NCBI GenBank assembly: GCA_002307215.1
Contig: DBTU01000024.1
Location: 14,849-78,848 of the forward strand
Length of the DNA stretch: 64,000 nucleotides
Direction of reading: 5' to 3'
Origin: Lachnoclostridium sp. UBA1308
GTDB lineage: Bacteria; Bacillota; Clostridia; Lachnospirales; Lachnospiraceae
The number at the start of each line of letters is the position of its first letter. Within the stretch, counting starts at the first letter, position 1. The position numbers and the translations under genes were made by a program. The notes beneath the pieces are model-generated. The model saw only the letters and a program-made list of their open reading frames with translations, did no database searches and was not told the origin of the DNA. Positions 9,746-17,012 of the stretch are shown piece after piece.

Positions 9746-10456
9746 TCACACTTTTCTTCTCTTTTTTTTGGTAATATACTTTTTGTTCATAAAGTAGTCA
9801 TAATTTTTCATTACACGTTTGTACGCAGATGTGCCAACTTTATTCACTATAATACCCATTACATTACCGCCGGTTCGATTTAATACTTTTTTCGCCTTTC
9901 TGATACTCCTTAAATCGGTCTGTCCATAAGCAGCCACTAAAACGATATAATCAACTTTTTTTGCTACGATTTTGGCATCTACAGATGTAGCAATTGATGG
10001 CATATCGATAATAATATAATCATAATCCATTTTCAATTGCTCCATTAATTCATTCATACGATTTGCACATAACAAGCTAATCGGATTCGTTGCCCCACTT
10101 CCTCCAGGAATGTAATACAAGTTGTTGTGATTAGTCTCATAGACTATTTTTTCGTAAGATTCTTCCTTGGATAGATATTCTTCCAAACCAGCTTCAGCTT
10201 CTGTATTGAGTCTTTTATGCCGTGCATTTTTTCTCATATCTCCATCGATAAGCACGGTTTTCCATCCAGATACCGCCATTGAGATAGCTATACTGATTGA
10301 AAGCGTCGTAGCTCCTACACCCGGTTCGCAGCCACAAAAAATAAATGACTGATATCCCATCTCTTGTTTCTTCATATTAATATCAACGATAACATTATCA
10401 TAAGCATCGTTTACATATTGTTCAGAATTACGATAAAAATCTAAGAGTTTTTTCAT
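9746..10456 (-). CDS. CpsD/CapB-like tyrosine-kinase homologue with altered P-loop
   Basis: At 236 residues this is the size of a stand-alone bacterial tyrosine kinase (CpsD/YwqD type), and it follows its usual partner CpsC. The fold is recognisable from TVLIDGDMRKN (Walker A'), DYDYIIIDMPSI (Walker B) and NVMGIIVNKV. The P-loop reads CGCEPGVGATT, so the lysine expected in GxGK(S/T)T is an alanine. The C-terminus keeps a modest tyrosine group (YDYFMNKKY) before a basic tail. Loss of the Walker lysine suggests reduced or no kinase activity. It may act as a scaffold, or resemble TadZ/CpaE proteins, which use GVGATT. Confidence 0.82.
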   Translation of the reverse strand: MKKLLDFYRNSEQYVNDAYDNVIVDINMKKQEMGYQSFIFCGCEPGVGATTLSISIAISMAVSGWKTVLIDGDMRKNARHKRLNTEAEAGLEEYLSKEESYEKIVYETNHNNLYYIPGGSGATNPISLLCANRMNELMEQLKMDYDYIIIDMPSIATSVDAKIVAKKVDYIVLVAAYGQTDLRSIRKAKKVLNRTGGNVMGIIVNKVGTSAYKRVMKNYDYFMNKKYITKKKRRKV

Positions 10457-10469
10457 AATTTACCCCTTT

Positions 10470-11153
10470 TTATTTTTCATGGTTTGGTATGATTCCTATA
10501 ATTTCCATATCATCTTCCAGCCTAAGGTCATCGATGTAATAAAGTTTTGAACCAAATATTTCACGCAACACTATAATCATAATGGTGATCACCATTACTG
10601 CAAGAGTAGCTAAACATCTAATTTTAAACTTTTCAAAACTGGCATTTTTGAAAACGCTTGCCGAATATGCGCTGTCTAGCAATTGTACAGAATTACGACC
10701 GGTCATACTTGAAATTTCGCTTATAAATGCATTGGCAACTCCGTTAGCAACCTTAACTGCAAAATCTTCATCTAATGAATATGCAGATATCTCTACAATG
10801 GTTGAATCAGATGAATAATTCACTTGGATCACATTTTGAATATCCTGCCATGTGATTGAATTATCCCCTAATAAAGAAGCTGCTTTTTCTGTAACCTTTC
10901 GGCTGGTAATAACATCTGCATATGTACTTAAAAAATAAGCTGCACTTACTGTACTTTCATATGATCCATCTGTAACACTATATAACGTAGTTGATGCCTT
11001 ATATACATTGTTCCGAGCCGGATACGAATACAAATATGCACCTACAAATGCCACAAAAGAACAAAGAACAACTATCCACCATTTTGCTAGCACCGCCTTC
11101 ATACAACGGATTAGATCGATCTGTATTACTTTATCCATTATTTCGTTTTCCAT
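10470..11153 (-). CDS. Wzz/CpsC chain-length determinant, kinase-activating membrane protein
   Basis: The protein has a cytoplasmic N-terminus, a helix at about residues 25-43 (WWIVVLCSFVAFVGAYLYSY), a ~130-residue extracellular region and a second helix near 185-200 (IRCLATLAVMVITIMIIVLREI). A short cytoplasmic tail follows. This is the CpsC layout that controls polymer length and activates the CpsD kinase, whose gene lies 13 bases downstream. The ATG is preceded by AGGAGGG. It is the first gene of the EPS operon read from the strong upstream promoter. Confidence 0.88.
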   Translation of the reverse strand: MENEIMDKVIQIDLIRCMKAVLAKWWIVVLCSFVAFVGAYLYSYPARNNVYKASTTLYSVTDGSYESTVSAAYFLSTYADVITSRKVTEKAASLLGDNSITWQDIQNVIQVNYSSDSTIVEISAYSLDEDFAVKVANGVANAFISEISSMTGRNSVQLLDSAYSASVFKNASFEKFKIRCLATLAVMVITIMIIVLREIFGSKLYYIDDLRLEDDMEIIGIIPNHEK

Positions 11154-11545
11154 TATTCCCTCCTGTATATATAATAAACTGAAATTTTCGCATTAGATCT
11201 TGTCTTTTTTTGCTTTATTCTCTTAATTATTATATCTTTTTGTTCATTTTTAATTGGTTCTTATCTTTAAAAATCTTATCTTATTATCAGAGAATTTGAA
11301 ATTGAACCGCTTAACTTGTTAGTCTATTTGCTTTACCATATTAACTTCAAGAAGTGACATGTTAATTATTATTGATTGAAAGTTAACAATTAACTTACAA
11401 ATAATATAACCACATTTACCTTACTACCAAGAATTAGGTTCAGTATATGTATTATCTACAAATGCAGCATAAGAGAGGTCCCACATATTTCACCATAATA
11501 TAGCAAACAATTTGAAAAGGTTACAATTTTCGCTATTATGTATTG

Positions 11546-11574
11546 ATTATAATTGGAATGCTTTACCATGTCAA
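11546..11574 (-). promoter_or_regulatory. Perfect sigma-A promoter for the EPS operon with long leader
   Basis: On the minus strand TTGACA (11574-11569), a 17-base spacer and TATAAT (11551-11546) match the consensus exactly. Transcription would start near 11539, giving a leader of roughly 385 bases before the cpsC-like ATG at 11153. The leader is AT-rich and holds a 7-bp hairpin (AAGTTAA/TTAACTT). It also has a 20-codon open frame beginning MWDLSYAAF at 11486 with a poor GGTGA site. No known riboswitch was recognised in it. Confidence 0.75.
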
Positions 11575-11721
11575 ATAAATTTTCGAACGCTTATTGCATC
11601 TTTTTCTCATGATTTTTACCAAAACATTCCTTACTTATTACTCATAGGCTCAAATAGATAGCTCCTACTACCAATTTGGCTATATAATAAATACTAATTA
11701 AAATACCTTCCCAACAATTTT

Positions 11722-12708
11722 TTAGTGTTTTATTATCCGCTTTAATATCTCATATAACAACCTACCATTTTTAAACTTCATAAGGTGTTTTAAAAGCAAT
11801 TCTTCTTTTTTTAATCCCGGAACCTTAAATCCGTTTATTACAATTTTATTATGTATCGCATGATTGATAATCTCAATTTTATCATGCTTTGATATGCTAT
11901 TAACTCTAATTAAATTCACTATATAAAGCCTGATTTGGGTTGCAAAAACCTTATCTTGTATTATCTCATTATTTAAATAATCACCTAATTGATTACAGAA
12001 CTCAACAACACGATTATGAAGAAAAATTACTAATTCAATTCTTTTTATATCATATATTCTCGCAAGGGACAAATTTTGCGCAACGGTATAATAATAACCT
12101 GTTATATCACTTAATAAAATTCGCTTACACTTCTTCAAATAATCCAGGTTAAACAGAAGATCTTCCCCAACCGACATTGACTCATTAAAATTACATTGAA
12201 TCAGTTCTCGTCGAAACATTTTGTTCCACACTGCATTAATGAACCACCCATTATATAAATTCAAAAATTCATGATGAAACTCTATTAGGCTCTCATATTT
12301 CTTCTCGATTAGATTACGTATCTCCATTTCATCATTTTTAATACTAACATATCCACATATTAGTATATCCGCATTGTTTTCCTCAATTTTGGCAACTTGA
12401 CGCGATATATAGTCCGTGCTGATATAGTCATCACTGTCAACGAACTGAACGTACTTCCCATTAGCAACCTGAATACCTGTATTTCGAGCTGCAGAAACTC
12501 CCTCGTTTTGCTTATGTACAACAATAATACGCCCATCCTTTTTGGCTATGTGGTCACAAAATATCCCACACGAATCCGGTGAGCCATCATCAACCAAAAT
12601 AATTTCAAGCCGGGTGTAAGACTGATTTCTGATACTTTCAACACAACGTTTGATTACTTCTTCTGCTTTATAAATCGGTACTATAATTGATACTATAGGT
12701 TCCATCAT
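11722..12708 (-). CDS. Family 2 glycosyltransferase
   Basis: The first 110 residues form a GT2 domain: SIIVPIYKAEEVIKRCVESI, LVDDGSPDSCG, NEGVSAARNTGI and YVQFVDSDDYI, with the DxD metal site in the last. The C-terminal 200 residues, including WNKMFRRELI and VGEDLLFNLDYL, resemble EPS glycosyltransferases such as EpsJ. The gene is separated from cpsC by ~570 bases, has its own promoter-like sequence upstream and a weak ribosome site. It is likely an accessory sugar transferase expressed apart from the main operon. Confidence 0.87.
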   Translation of the reverse strand: MMEPIVSIIVPIYKAEEVIKRCVESIRNQSYTRLEIILVDDGSPDSCGIFCDHIAKKDGRIIVVHKQNEGVSAARNTGIQVANGKYVQFVDSDDYISTDYISRQVAKIEENNADILICGYVSIKNDEMEIRNLIEKKYESLIEFHHEFLNLYNGWFINAVWNKMFRRELIQCNFNESMSVGEDLLFNLDYLKKCKRILLSDITGYYYTVAQNLSLARIYDIKRIELVIFLHNRVVEFCNQLGDYLNNEIIQDKVFATQIRLYIVNLIRVNSISKHDKIEIINHAIHNKIVINGFKVPGLKKEELLLKHLMKFKNGRLLYEILKRIIKH

Positions 12709-12890
12709 ATTTGTGTCTTCACTCTCTTGTACTAAATTAACTTTATCAGAATTACTTAAACCACTACTTAGTAAAACTTAATTAATTACAGCAAAAACAT
12801 ATCGAAGGATAATATGAAACATTCTTAAATCTTATATTCCCTGACCATGTTAATATTTTATAAATGCAAATTTTAATATGGTTTTGATAA

Positions 12891-12918
12891 ATTATAGTCA
12901 AATTATCATATTACTCAA
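12891..12918 (-). promoter_or_regulatory. Probable promoter for the GT2 gene
   Basis: TTGAGT and TATAAT are separated by 16 bases on the minus strand, about 180 bases upstream of the GT2 start. The 431-base gap between this gene and the beta-helix gene otherwise holds only AT-rich DNA, two copies of AATATGGTTTT about 68 bases apart, and the long hairpin at its right end. The -35 match is only partial. Confidence 0.45.
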
Positions 12919-13023
12919 ATACTATACCATAATATGGTTTTAGTGTCACGAAAATTAGTAAAATACGAATATATATAAGGAAATATTGTAGTTTTTGTTA
13001 ATATATGTAGTAATTAATAGCAA

Positions 13024-13074
13024 AAGGATGTCCCAAAATAATGTTGATATCAATCATTATTTTGGGACATCCTT
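13024..13074 (-). terminator. Very long perfect-arm hairpin after the beta-helix gene
   Basis: Two perfect 20-base arms, starting AAGGATGTCCCAAAA and ending TTTTGGGACATCCTT, enclose an 11-base centre. The centre itself contains the palindrome TTGATATCAA, so nearly all 51 bases can pair. It lies 66 bases beyond the stop of the secreted beta-helix gene and most simply acts as its terminator. There is no strong T tract, so a role in mRNA 3'-end stability is also possible. Confidence 0.65.
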
Positions 13075-13139
13075 ATACACCAAGTTAATATGAGAATTAG
13101 TAAAGAAGGTAAATAAGTTGATGAATAAAAACTTCACTA

Positions 13140-14732
13140 CTATTTAGCAATGTCACAAATACTCGAACATTTACTGGATATGTATGTCTTAGTGTAATCA
13201 CTTATAGAATTATTTGCGATTTCAATAACCTGCGACGTAGTATCAATCAAATTGATATAGTATAACGTTTTCGCCGTATCACCTGCTACTGTAATCGTAT
13301 TATCTCTTACTGTTAATAAATAGCCATTCAATTTTGTTCCATTAAGCATTAATAATGCATCATTGGTGTCAGTTTTCTTGTTACAAGTAATGGTATTACC
13401 GGTAATCGAGGTATCATAGGTGAATGTTTTATTGTAAAACTCAAACATTGTAGTAATTGAATTGTTTAATATAATTGAATTATCTGTTAGTTCTTTAATA
13501 CTTGTTGAGATACGTTTTGCAGCACCATTTACGGTAATATTATTCTTGGTAGCACTTGCATTCGAATCAAAAAGAGCATTTGTAACAGTAGCATTAACAA
13601 GAACAGTATTATCAGAAAATGTTGCATATCCTGAAATCAAACCGCCAAAACGGCCGTTTATATTGTCAGTAACGCTAATATTGTTTTTCGCCATTGTAAC
13701 ATTGTTATCTTTTAAAGTGTTTCCTCTGAGAATATATGCGGTACAAATGGTATCAAGTGATTCATATGAAACTGTATTATTTGATATTAAAACATTGGTT
13801 GAGTCACCTAGTGTAAACATTGAATAATTTGATTTCATATCAATTGTATTGTTAGTGAATACAACGCCCTCAATACCCCGATTATTAGGATATCCCAAGG
13901 TAATACCAACAGTTCGGTTCGCACAGACTGTTCCATCTAAACCAGTGAATTTATTGTTATTTACCGTGATATTACTAATTTTTGCCTCAGAAGAAAATAA
14001 AGCAAATATTTCATCATGGCTATTGGAAATACAAACATTATTTTCAAACAATGCAGTATCTGCACCTTTACTCCAGATATCACGGAAACCACAATTTCCG
14101 CCGGCTTTTGTATCTGCCAATTGTGTAAATACGCAATTTGTGATTTTGACATTATGCCATCCTGTATAAACGTCAGCGTTACTATATTCAATATCATGTG
14201 TGAATGCATCGGATAACACAGTAGAAGGAACAGTGAAGGTACAATTATTAACAACTACGTTTGATGCTAAACGAATAGTAAACTGCGTTTTATAACCAAC
14301 TAATATAGTTTCTTTTGCTAATATATTTAATCCTTCAATCGTAATGTCATTTGCAACAACATTAAAGTACCATTCATAATAATTCGAACGACTACGGTAA
14401 TCATTATCCGTAAAAAGAGTTGCATTATTACCTACTATTCTAACTCCTGATGTTTTCATCATAATACAGTCTGTAGTCTTATAACTTGCATTTTCATCAA
14501 AAACAACCACAGCAGCACCAGAATTCAAAGCACTATTGATTGCTAAAGTATCATTGTGAACACCATCACCATAAGCACCAAAATCTTTTACATATACCAC
14601 ATCACTATCTGAAGCGTTAGTCGGAATTTCCGCTGCTGCGAATGCAACTCCGGTAATCGAAATATTCGAAAGAAACACAATACACAATGCGATAAGAACA
14701 ATTTGTTTCAGAATTGACTGATAAAATTTCAT
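13140..14732 (-). CDS. Secreted parallel beta-helix protein (pectate lyase-like superfamily)
   Basis: A signal peptide with basic MKFYQSILKQ, a hydrophobic core and a probable cleavage after VAFA near residue 32 marks this 530-residue protein as exported. The mature start VVYVKDFGAYGDGVHNDTLA is the hallmark of the pectate-lyase-3 superfamily. The rest is a series of NNxF/NNTI-type turns (NNKFTG, TNNTIDM, SNNTVSY) expected of a right-handed beta-helix. No clear catalytic set was identified, so it could be a polysaccharide lyase, epimerase or a non-enzymatic surface binder. It sits next to the EPS locus and behind two c-di-GMP riboswitches, which points to matrix or attachment functions. The ribosome site is AAGGGGGA. 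Confidence 0.85.
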   Translation of the reverse strand: MKFYQSILKQIVLIALCIVFLSNISITGVAFAAAEIPTNASDSDVVYVKDFGAYGDGVHNDTLAINSALNSGAAVVVFDENASYKTTDCIMMKTSGVRIVGNNATLFTDNDYRSRSNYYEWYFNVVANDITIEGLNILAKETILVGYKTQFTIRLASNVVVNNCTFTVPSTVLSDAFTHDIEYSNADVYTGWHNVKITNCVFTQLADTKAGGNCGFRDIWSKGADTALFENNVCISNSHDEIFALFSSEAKISNITVNNNKFTGLDGTVCANRTVGITLGYPNNRGIEGVVFTNNTIDMKSNYSMFTLGDSTNVLISNNTVSYESLDTICTAYILRGNTLKDNNVTMAKNNISVTDNINGRFGGLISGYATFSDNTVLVNATVTNALFDSNASATKNNITVNGAAKRISTSIKELTDNSIILNNSITTMFEFYNKTFTYDTSITGNTITCNKKTDTNDALLMLNGTKLNGYLLTVRDNTITVAGDTAKTLYYINLIDTTSQVIEIANNSISDYTKTYISSKCSSICDIAK

Positions 14733-14816
14733 AATATATCCCCCTTAAATATCGATATTGATTTTTGATAGATAAAGATTCTCTTCATACGAGATTCAAT
14801 CAACATCAAAAACCGT

Positions 14817-14890
14817 GGCAACTGGCTGTCATAATCCTTTTGGATTGAAGACCCTTGGCTTTGCGTCCTTACCTTTCGATAAGTTTGCTA
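14817..14890 (-). promoter_or_regulatory. c-di-GMP-I (GEMM-I) riboswitch, gene-proximal copy
   Basis: Read on the minus strand the element begins TAGCAAACTTATCGAAAGG and contains GGACGCAAAGCC, GGGTCTTCAA and the closing GCCAGTTGCC. These are the conserved blocks of the c-di-GMP-I aptamer: GCAAAC, GAAA tetraloop, GGACGCAAAGC and the CCAG-TTGCC closing strand. It lies about 85 bases upstream of the beta-helix start codon. No clear terminator follows it, so this copy may control translation or act with the upstream copy. Confidence 0.9.
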
Positions 14891-14955
14891 TTAACATGTT
14901 TTTTTATATTTTGGGTGTTTATTTATTCTTTTTTGTGAATAACCTTCTTTGAAAT

Positions 14956-14994
14956 AAAAAAAGACCACTTACATAAAAATATATGCAGTAGTCT
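14956..14994 (-). terminator. Terminator between the two riboswitches
   Basis: On the minus strand AGACTACT and AGTGGTCT form an 8-bp stem with one mismatch around a 17-base AT-rich loop. Seven T residues follow at once. The hairpin starts about 20 bases after the distal aptamer, the position expected for a riboswitch-controlled terminator. Confidence 0.75.
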
Positions 14995-15013
14995 AACTAT
15001 AATACATTAATTA

Positions 15014-15086
15014 GGCAACTGGCAGTCATAGTCATTAGACCTTAGACCCTTTAGCTTTGCGTCCTTACTTTTCGGTAAGTTTGCTA
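15014..15086 (-). promoter_or_regulatory. c-di-GMP-I (GEMM-I) riboswitch, promoter-proximal copy
   Basis: The minus strand reads TAGCAAACTTACCGAAAAGT, then GGACGCAAAGC, GGGTCTAAGG and GACTGCCAGTTGCC, matching all conserved blocks of the c-di-GMP-I aptamer. A T-tract terminator follows directly and a second aptamer lies 125 bases further on. Ligand binding would decide whether transcription passes the terminator towards the beta-helix gene. Whether it is an on- or off-switch cannot be told by eye. Confidence 0.92.
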
Positions 15087-15123
15087 TTATCTTTTAATAT
15101 TCTTCAATTTTTGTCTCTTCTTA

Positions 15124-15152
15124 AGACTAGCATCTCTGCTGTCTTTTGTCAA
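15124..15152 (-). promoter_or_regulatory. Probable promoter of the riboswitch-controlled transcript
   Basis: TTGACA (15152-15147) and TAGTCT (15129-15124) are 17 bases apart on the minus strand, about 40 bases before the first aptamer. The -35 is perfect and the -10 is weak, and a hairpin (AAGAC-AGCA / TGCT-GTCTT) overlaps it. The rest of the 553-base gap up to the nucleotidyltransferase gene shows a short hairpin near 15250 and no gene. Confidence 0.5.
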
Positions 15153-15285
15153 TTTATATTCCGCTCCTTGCACTAGGTAATTAGGCCTATGGTCGGATAG
15201 GATTTAAACGATATGTCCTCTCCACAGTTTGCTTCTGTCTTTTAACCAATAATGCATGAACCTATCGATTTTTGATGGTTCAGGC

Positions 15286-16500
15286 TTAAATTTTTTTTAT
15301 CAATTTCATTCTCTTCATTAATTTAAGCCTATTTTGTGCCTTGTATAACTTAGGTACAGTGTTAGCGTGTTCTGTAAAGAAACAATGACGAATAGCTCTA
15401 TGAACCCATGCAATCGGTAACAAAAGTGATGATTTATTTAAATATTGATAGTCTTTCTGAATCAAATATCTACTAGGAAACAACACTGCCAACTCAATTC
15501 TCCATTTATCACCTGACAAATCTTTTTCTCCCATCAAGTATGGTTTCATGATATTCAATGTGTTCCATGATTCGTTATCACTGTTATTTAAAAATCCAAC
15601 CTTTGATATATCTTCCAGCAAGTCTCTTACTATATCATCACTCGCTTTAGTTGAATTATATAGAGCTTTCTCATTCATTCCTAGCTTATTCACACAAATC
15701 GTAAACAATGCAGTACAAAAGTCTTCATATCCTAAAACCTGAAGTTTCTCCCAAAAAGATATAAAATTCAACTTATCCAGGTATGCATTTACATACAGAG
15801 TAAGATCAGCCAAATACCTTAATCCAATACCCTCCAAGGAAAAATGTTTCACCAAATGATAAATCTGATATATAAGGTGTGCTTCATAATCCAGTGTCTC
15901 TAGTTCACCTTCCATCCACTTAACTCGAATCGTATGATCAATTATATGCATACTTTCTAATAGGTTTATTCTTTTACCATGATAGCCTTCCCATAAGCTG
16001 AAATGAAACTCAACTTTCAATCCCCGTTTTGAGCAATATTCCAAAACATCTCCATTCCACTGTTCTTCAACCAAATCGAAAGAATTATTAATTAAATAAT
16101 CTATCAGTGTACTGCGATCTTCTTCTTTCACTAACATGTCAACATCTCCGGATACCCTCATTAACGGTTCCGGATACAAAATCGCCAATGCAGCTCCTTT
16201 AAATATGATTGGTTTTATGAAAAGCTCTGCTAATCCATTCAACAGCTTTTGCGTTTCTATATTCTGTTTCATTTGATGGATTCCGGCTTGGATAGCACAA
16301 TTTCTCCACTCATCGACTAATTTAGCATCAGGTTGTATATGTACCGGAAGCTTACAAATCGATGAATATATTACCATTGCTATATTATTGAGGCAAGCAC
16401 TCTTATAGATTGATACCCATTCTAATTGATTTGAAAGACCTGTCGCTTCTGTTTTTAAAATAGCACTTTTTAGTAGTACAAGCAAATCATCGGTAACCAT
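15286..16500 (-). CDS. Nucleotidyltransferase-fold protein (NTP_transf_5) of the lasso cluster
   Basis: This ~404-residue protein belongs to the NTP_transf_5 family often found in RiPP clusters. The nucleotidyltransferase signature is FKGAALAILYPEPLMRVSGDVDMLV around residues 98-123, with the metal-binding DVD. RGLKVEFHFSLWEGYHGK follows, where EFH fits a third acidic residue. The function in lasso biosynthesis is unproven; nucleotidyl transfer to the peptide or a kinase-linked step has been proposed for relatives. A similar gene heads the second RiPP operon at 40713-41921. ATG at 16500 is preferred, with a TTG one codon upstream as the alternative. Promoter-like TTGAAT-18-GATAAT lies upstream. 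Confidence 0.83.
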   Translation of the reverse strand: MVTDDLLVLLKSAILKTEATGLSNQLEWVSIYKSACLNNIAMVIYSSICKLPVHIQPDAKLVDEWRNCAIQAGIHQMKQNIETQKLLNGLAELFIKPIIFKGAALAILYPEPLMRVSGDVDMLVKEEDRSTLIDYLINNSFDLVEEQWNGDVLEYCSKRGLKVEFHFSLWEGYHGKRINLLESMHIIDHTIRVKWMEGELETLDYEAHLIYQIYHLVKHFSLEGIGLRYLADLTLYVNAYLDKLNFISFWEKLQVLGYEDFCTALFTICVNKLGMNEKALYNSTKASDDIVRDLLEDISKVGFLNNSDNESWNTLNIMKPYLMGEKDLSGDKWRIELAVLFPSRYLIQKDYQYLNKSSLLLPIAWVHRAIRHCFFTEHANTVPKLYKAQNRLKLMKRMKLIKKI

Positions 16501-16573
16501 CAAAATTATCTCCTAAGTAAATTTATTTATTATAATAGTGCATGATTATCCCTTTTATGTCAATAGTAATTCA

Positions 16574-16613
16574 AGTCACCCTCTAACCCTACAAATCTTA
16601 GTCACTCTCTAAC
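16574..16613. repeat. Two 14-base direct repeats upstream of the nucleotidyltransferase gene
   Basis: AGTCACCCTCTAAC and AGTCACTCTCTAAC differ at one base and lie 26 bases apart, just upstream of the promoter-like sequence for the nucleotidyltransferase gene. Tandem sites of this kind are typical for OmpR-family regulators, and such a regulator is encoded in the cluster. Binding is only a suggestion. Confidence 0.35.
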
Positions 16614-16682
16614 ACACACATAATGTCTTTAGAACTGTCTATTTGATGAAACGAATGCTGTATATCTCATTTATTCTTAACA

Positions 16683-16736
16683 AAATAACAGTCGGTGATA
16701 ATGAGTAAGGAAACTCATTAACTCCGGCTGTTATTT
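16683..16736 (-). terminator. Hairpin directly after the lasso precursor gene
   Basis: AAATAACAG / CTGTTATTT arms continue inward through CGG/CCG and a second stem AATGAGT / ACTCATT, giving a long interrupted stem of 54 bases. It begins 19 bases beyond the precursor stop and is followed by a T-rich run on the minus strand. It probably ends or protects the short precursor mRNA and lowers read-through to the nucleotidyltransferase gene. Confidence 0.72.
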
Positions 16737-16755
16737 CACTTGTTACTATTCTTTA

Positions 16756-16902
16756 TTACTTTTTATTCTTATCACTAAAGCTGAACCAATATCTACCGTT
16801 CTCGTCTACTCTGACTTCGTCGATACTGGTTAAAACAGTAGCACCGTTTTCAGTGCATTTTAATTCTAATTCTTCCATTGTAGGCTCTTTCCATTCTTTC
16901 AT
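16756..16902 (-). CDS. Lasso peptide precursor (A gene), 48 residues
   Basis: The small protein starts MKEWKEPTMEELELKC, matching the WxxPxxxxL type leader that RRE proteins bind in paeninodin-like lasso systems. The ATG at 16902 has GGAGGAAT six bases upstream. The rest reads TENGATVLTSIDEVRVDENG then RYWFSFSDKNKK. Possible cores are one starting at Gly20 (Asp28 as residue 9) or one starting at Ile27. The latter has the usual Thr at -2 and Asp33/Glu34 as ring residues 7/8. The aromatic YWF segment could serve as steric plugs. It has its own promoter and lies after the cyclase gene. The precursor call rests on cluster context plus leader, and the core boundary is unresolved. Confidence 0.78.
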   Translation of the reverse strand: MKEWKEPTMEELELKCTENGATVLTSIDEVRVDENGRYWFSFSDKNKK

Positions 16903-16940
16903 TTGAATTCCTCCATTCATATGTCTATTTCGATATTGAA

Positions 16941-16969
16941 ATGTTATCACAGTCCGAAAATCCTGTAAA
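16941..16969 (-). promoter_or_regulatory. Dedicated promoter of the lasso precursor
   Basis: On the minus strand TTTACA (16969-16964), a 17-base spacer ending in TGA and TAACAT (16946-16941) form an extended -10 promoter. It lies in the gap between the cyclase stop and the precursor. A separate promoter would let the peptide be made in excess of its enzymes. Confidence 0.6.
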
Positions 16970-17012
16970 GTTTTCTAACATGATTGTAAGAATTCATTTG
17001 ATGAAACACCTG

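Noticed and set aside
11424..11486. 20-codon frame MWDLSYAAF... in the EPS leader as a gene
   Set aside because: The ribosome site is poor and nothing supports translation; it is mentioned only as part of the leader.
13462..14169. Open frames on the plus strand opposite the beta-helix gene
   Set aside because: They mirror the Asn/Thr-rich repeats of the real gene and have no ribosome sites or recognisable domains.
15160..15240. A third c-di-GMP aptamer upstream of the tandem pair
   Set aside because: The stretch has AGCAAACTGTGGAG and GGACATATC but lacks GGACGCAAAGC and the closing CCAG-TTGCC blocks.
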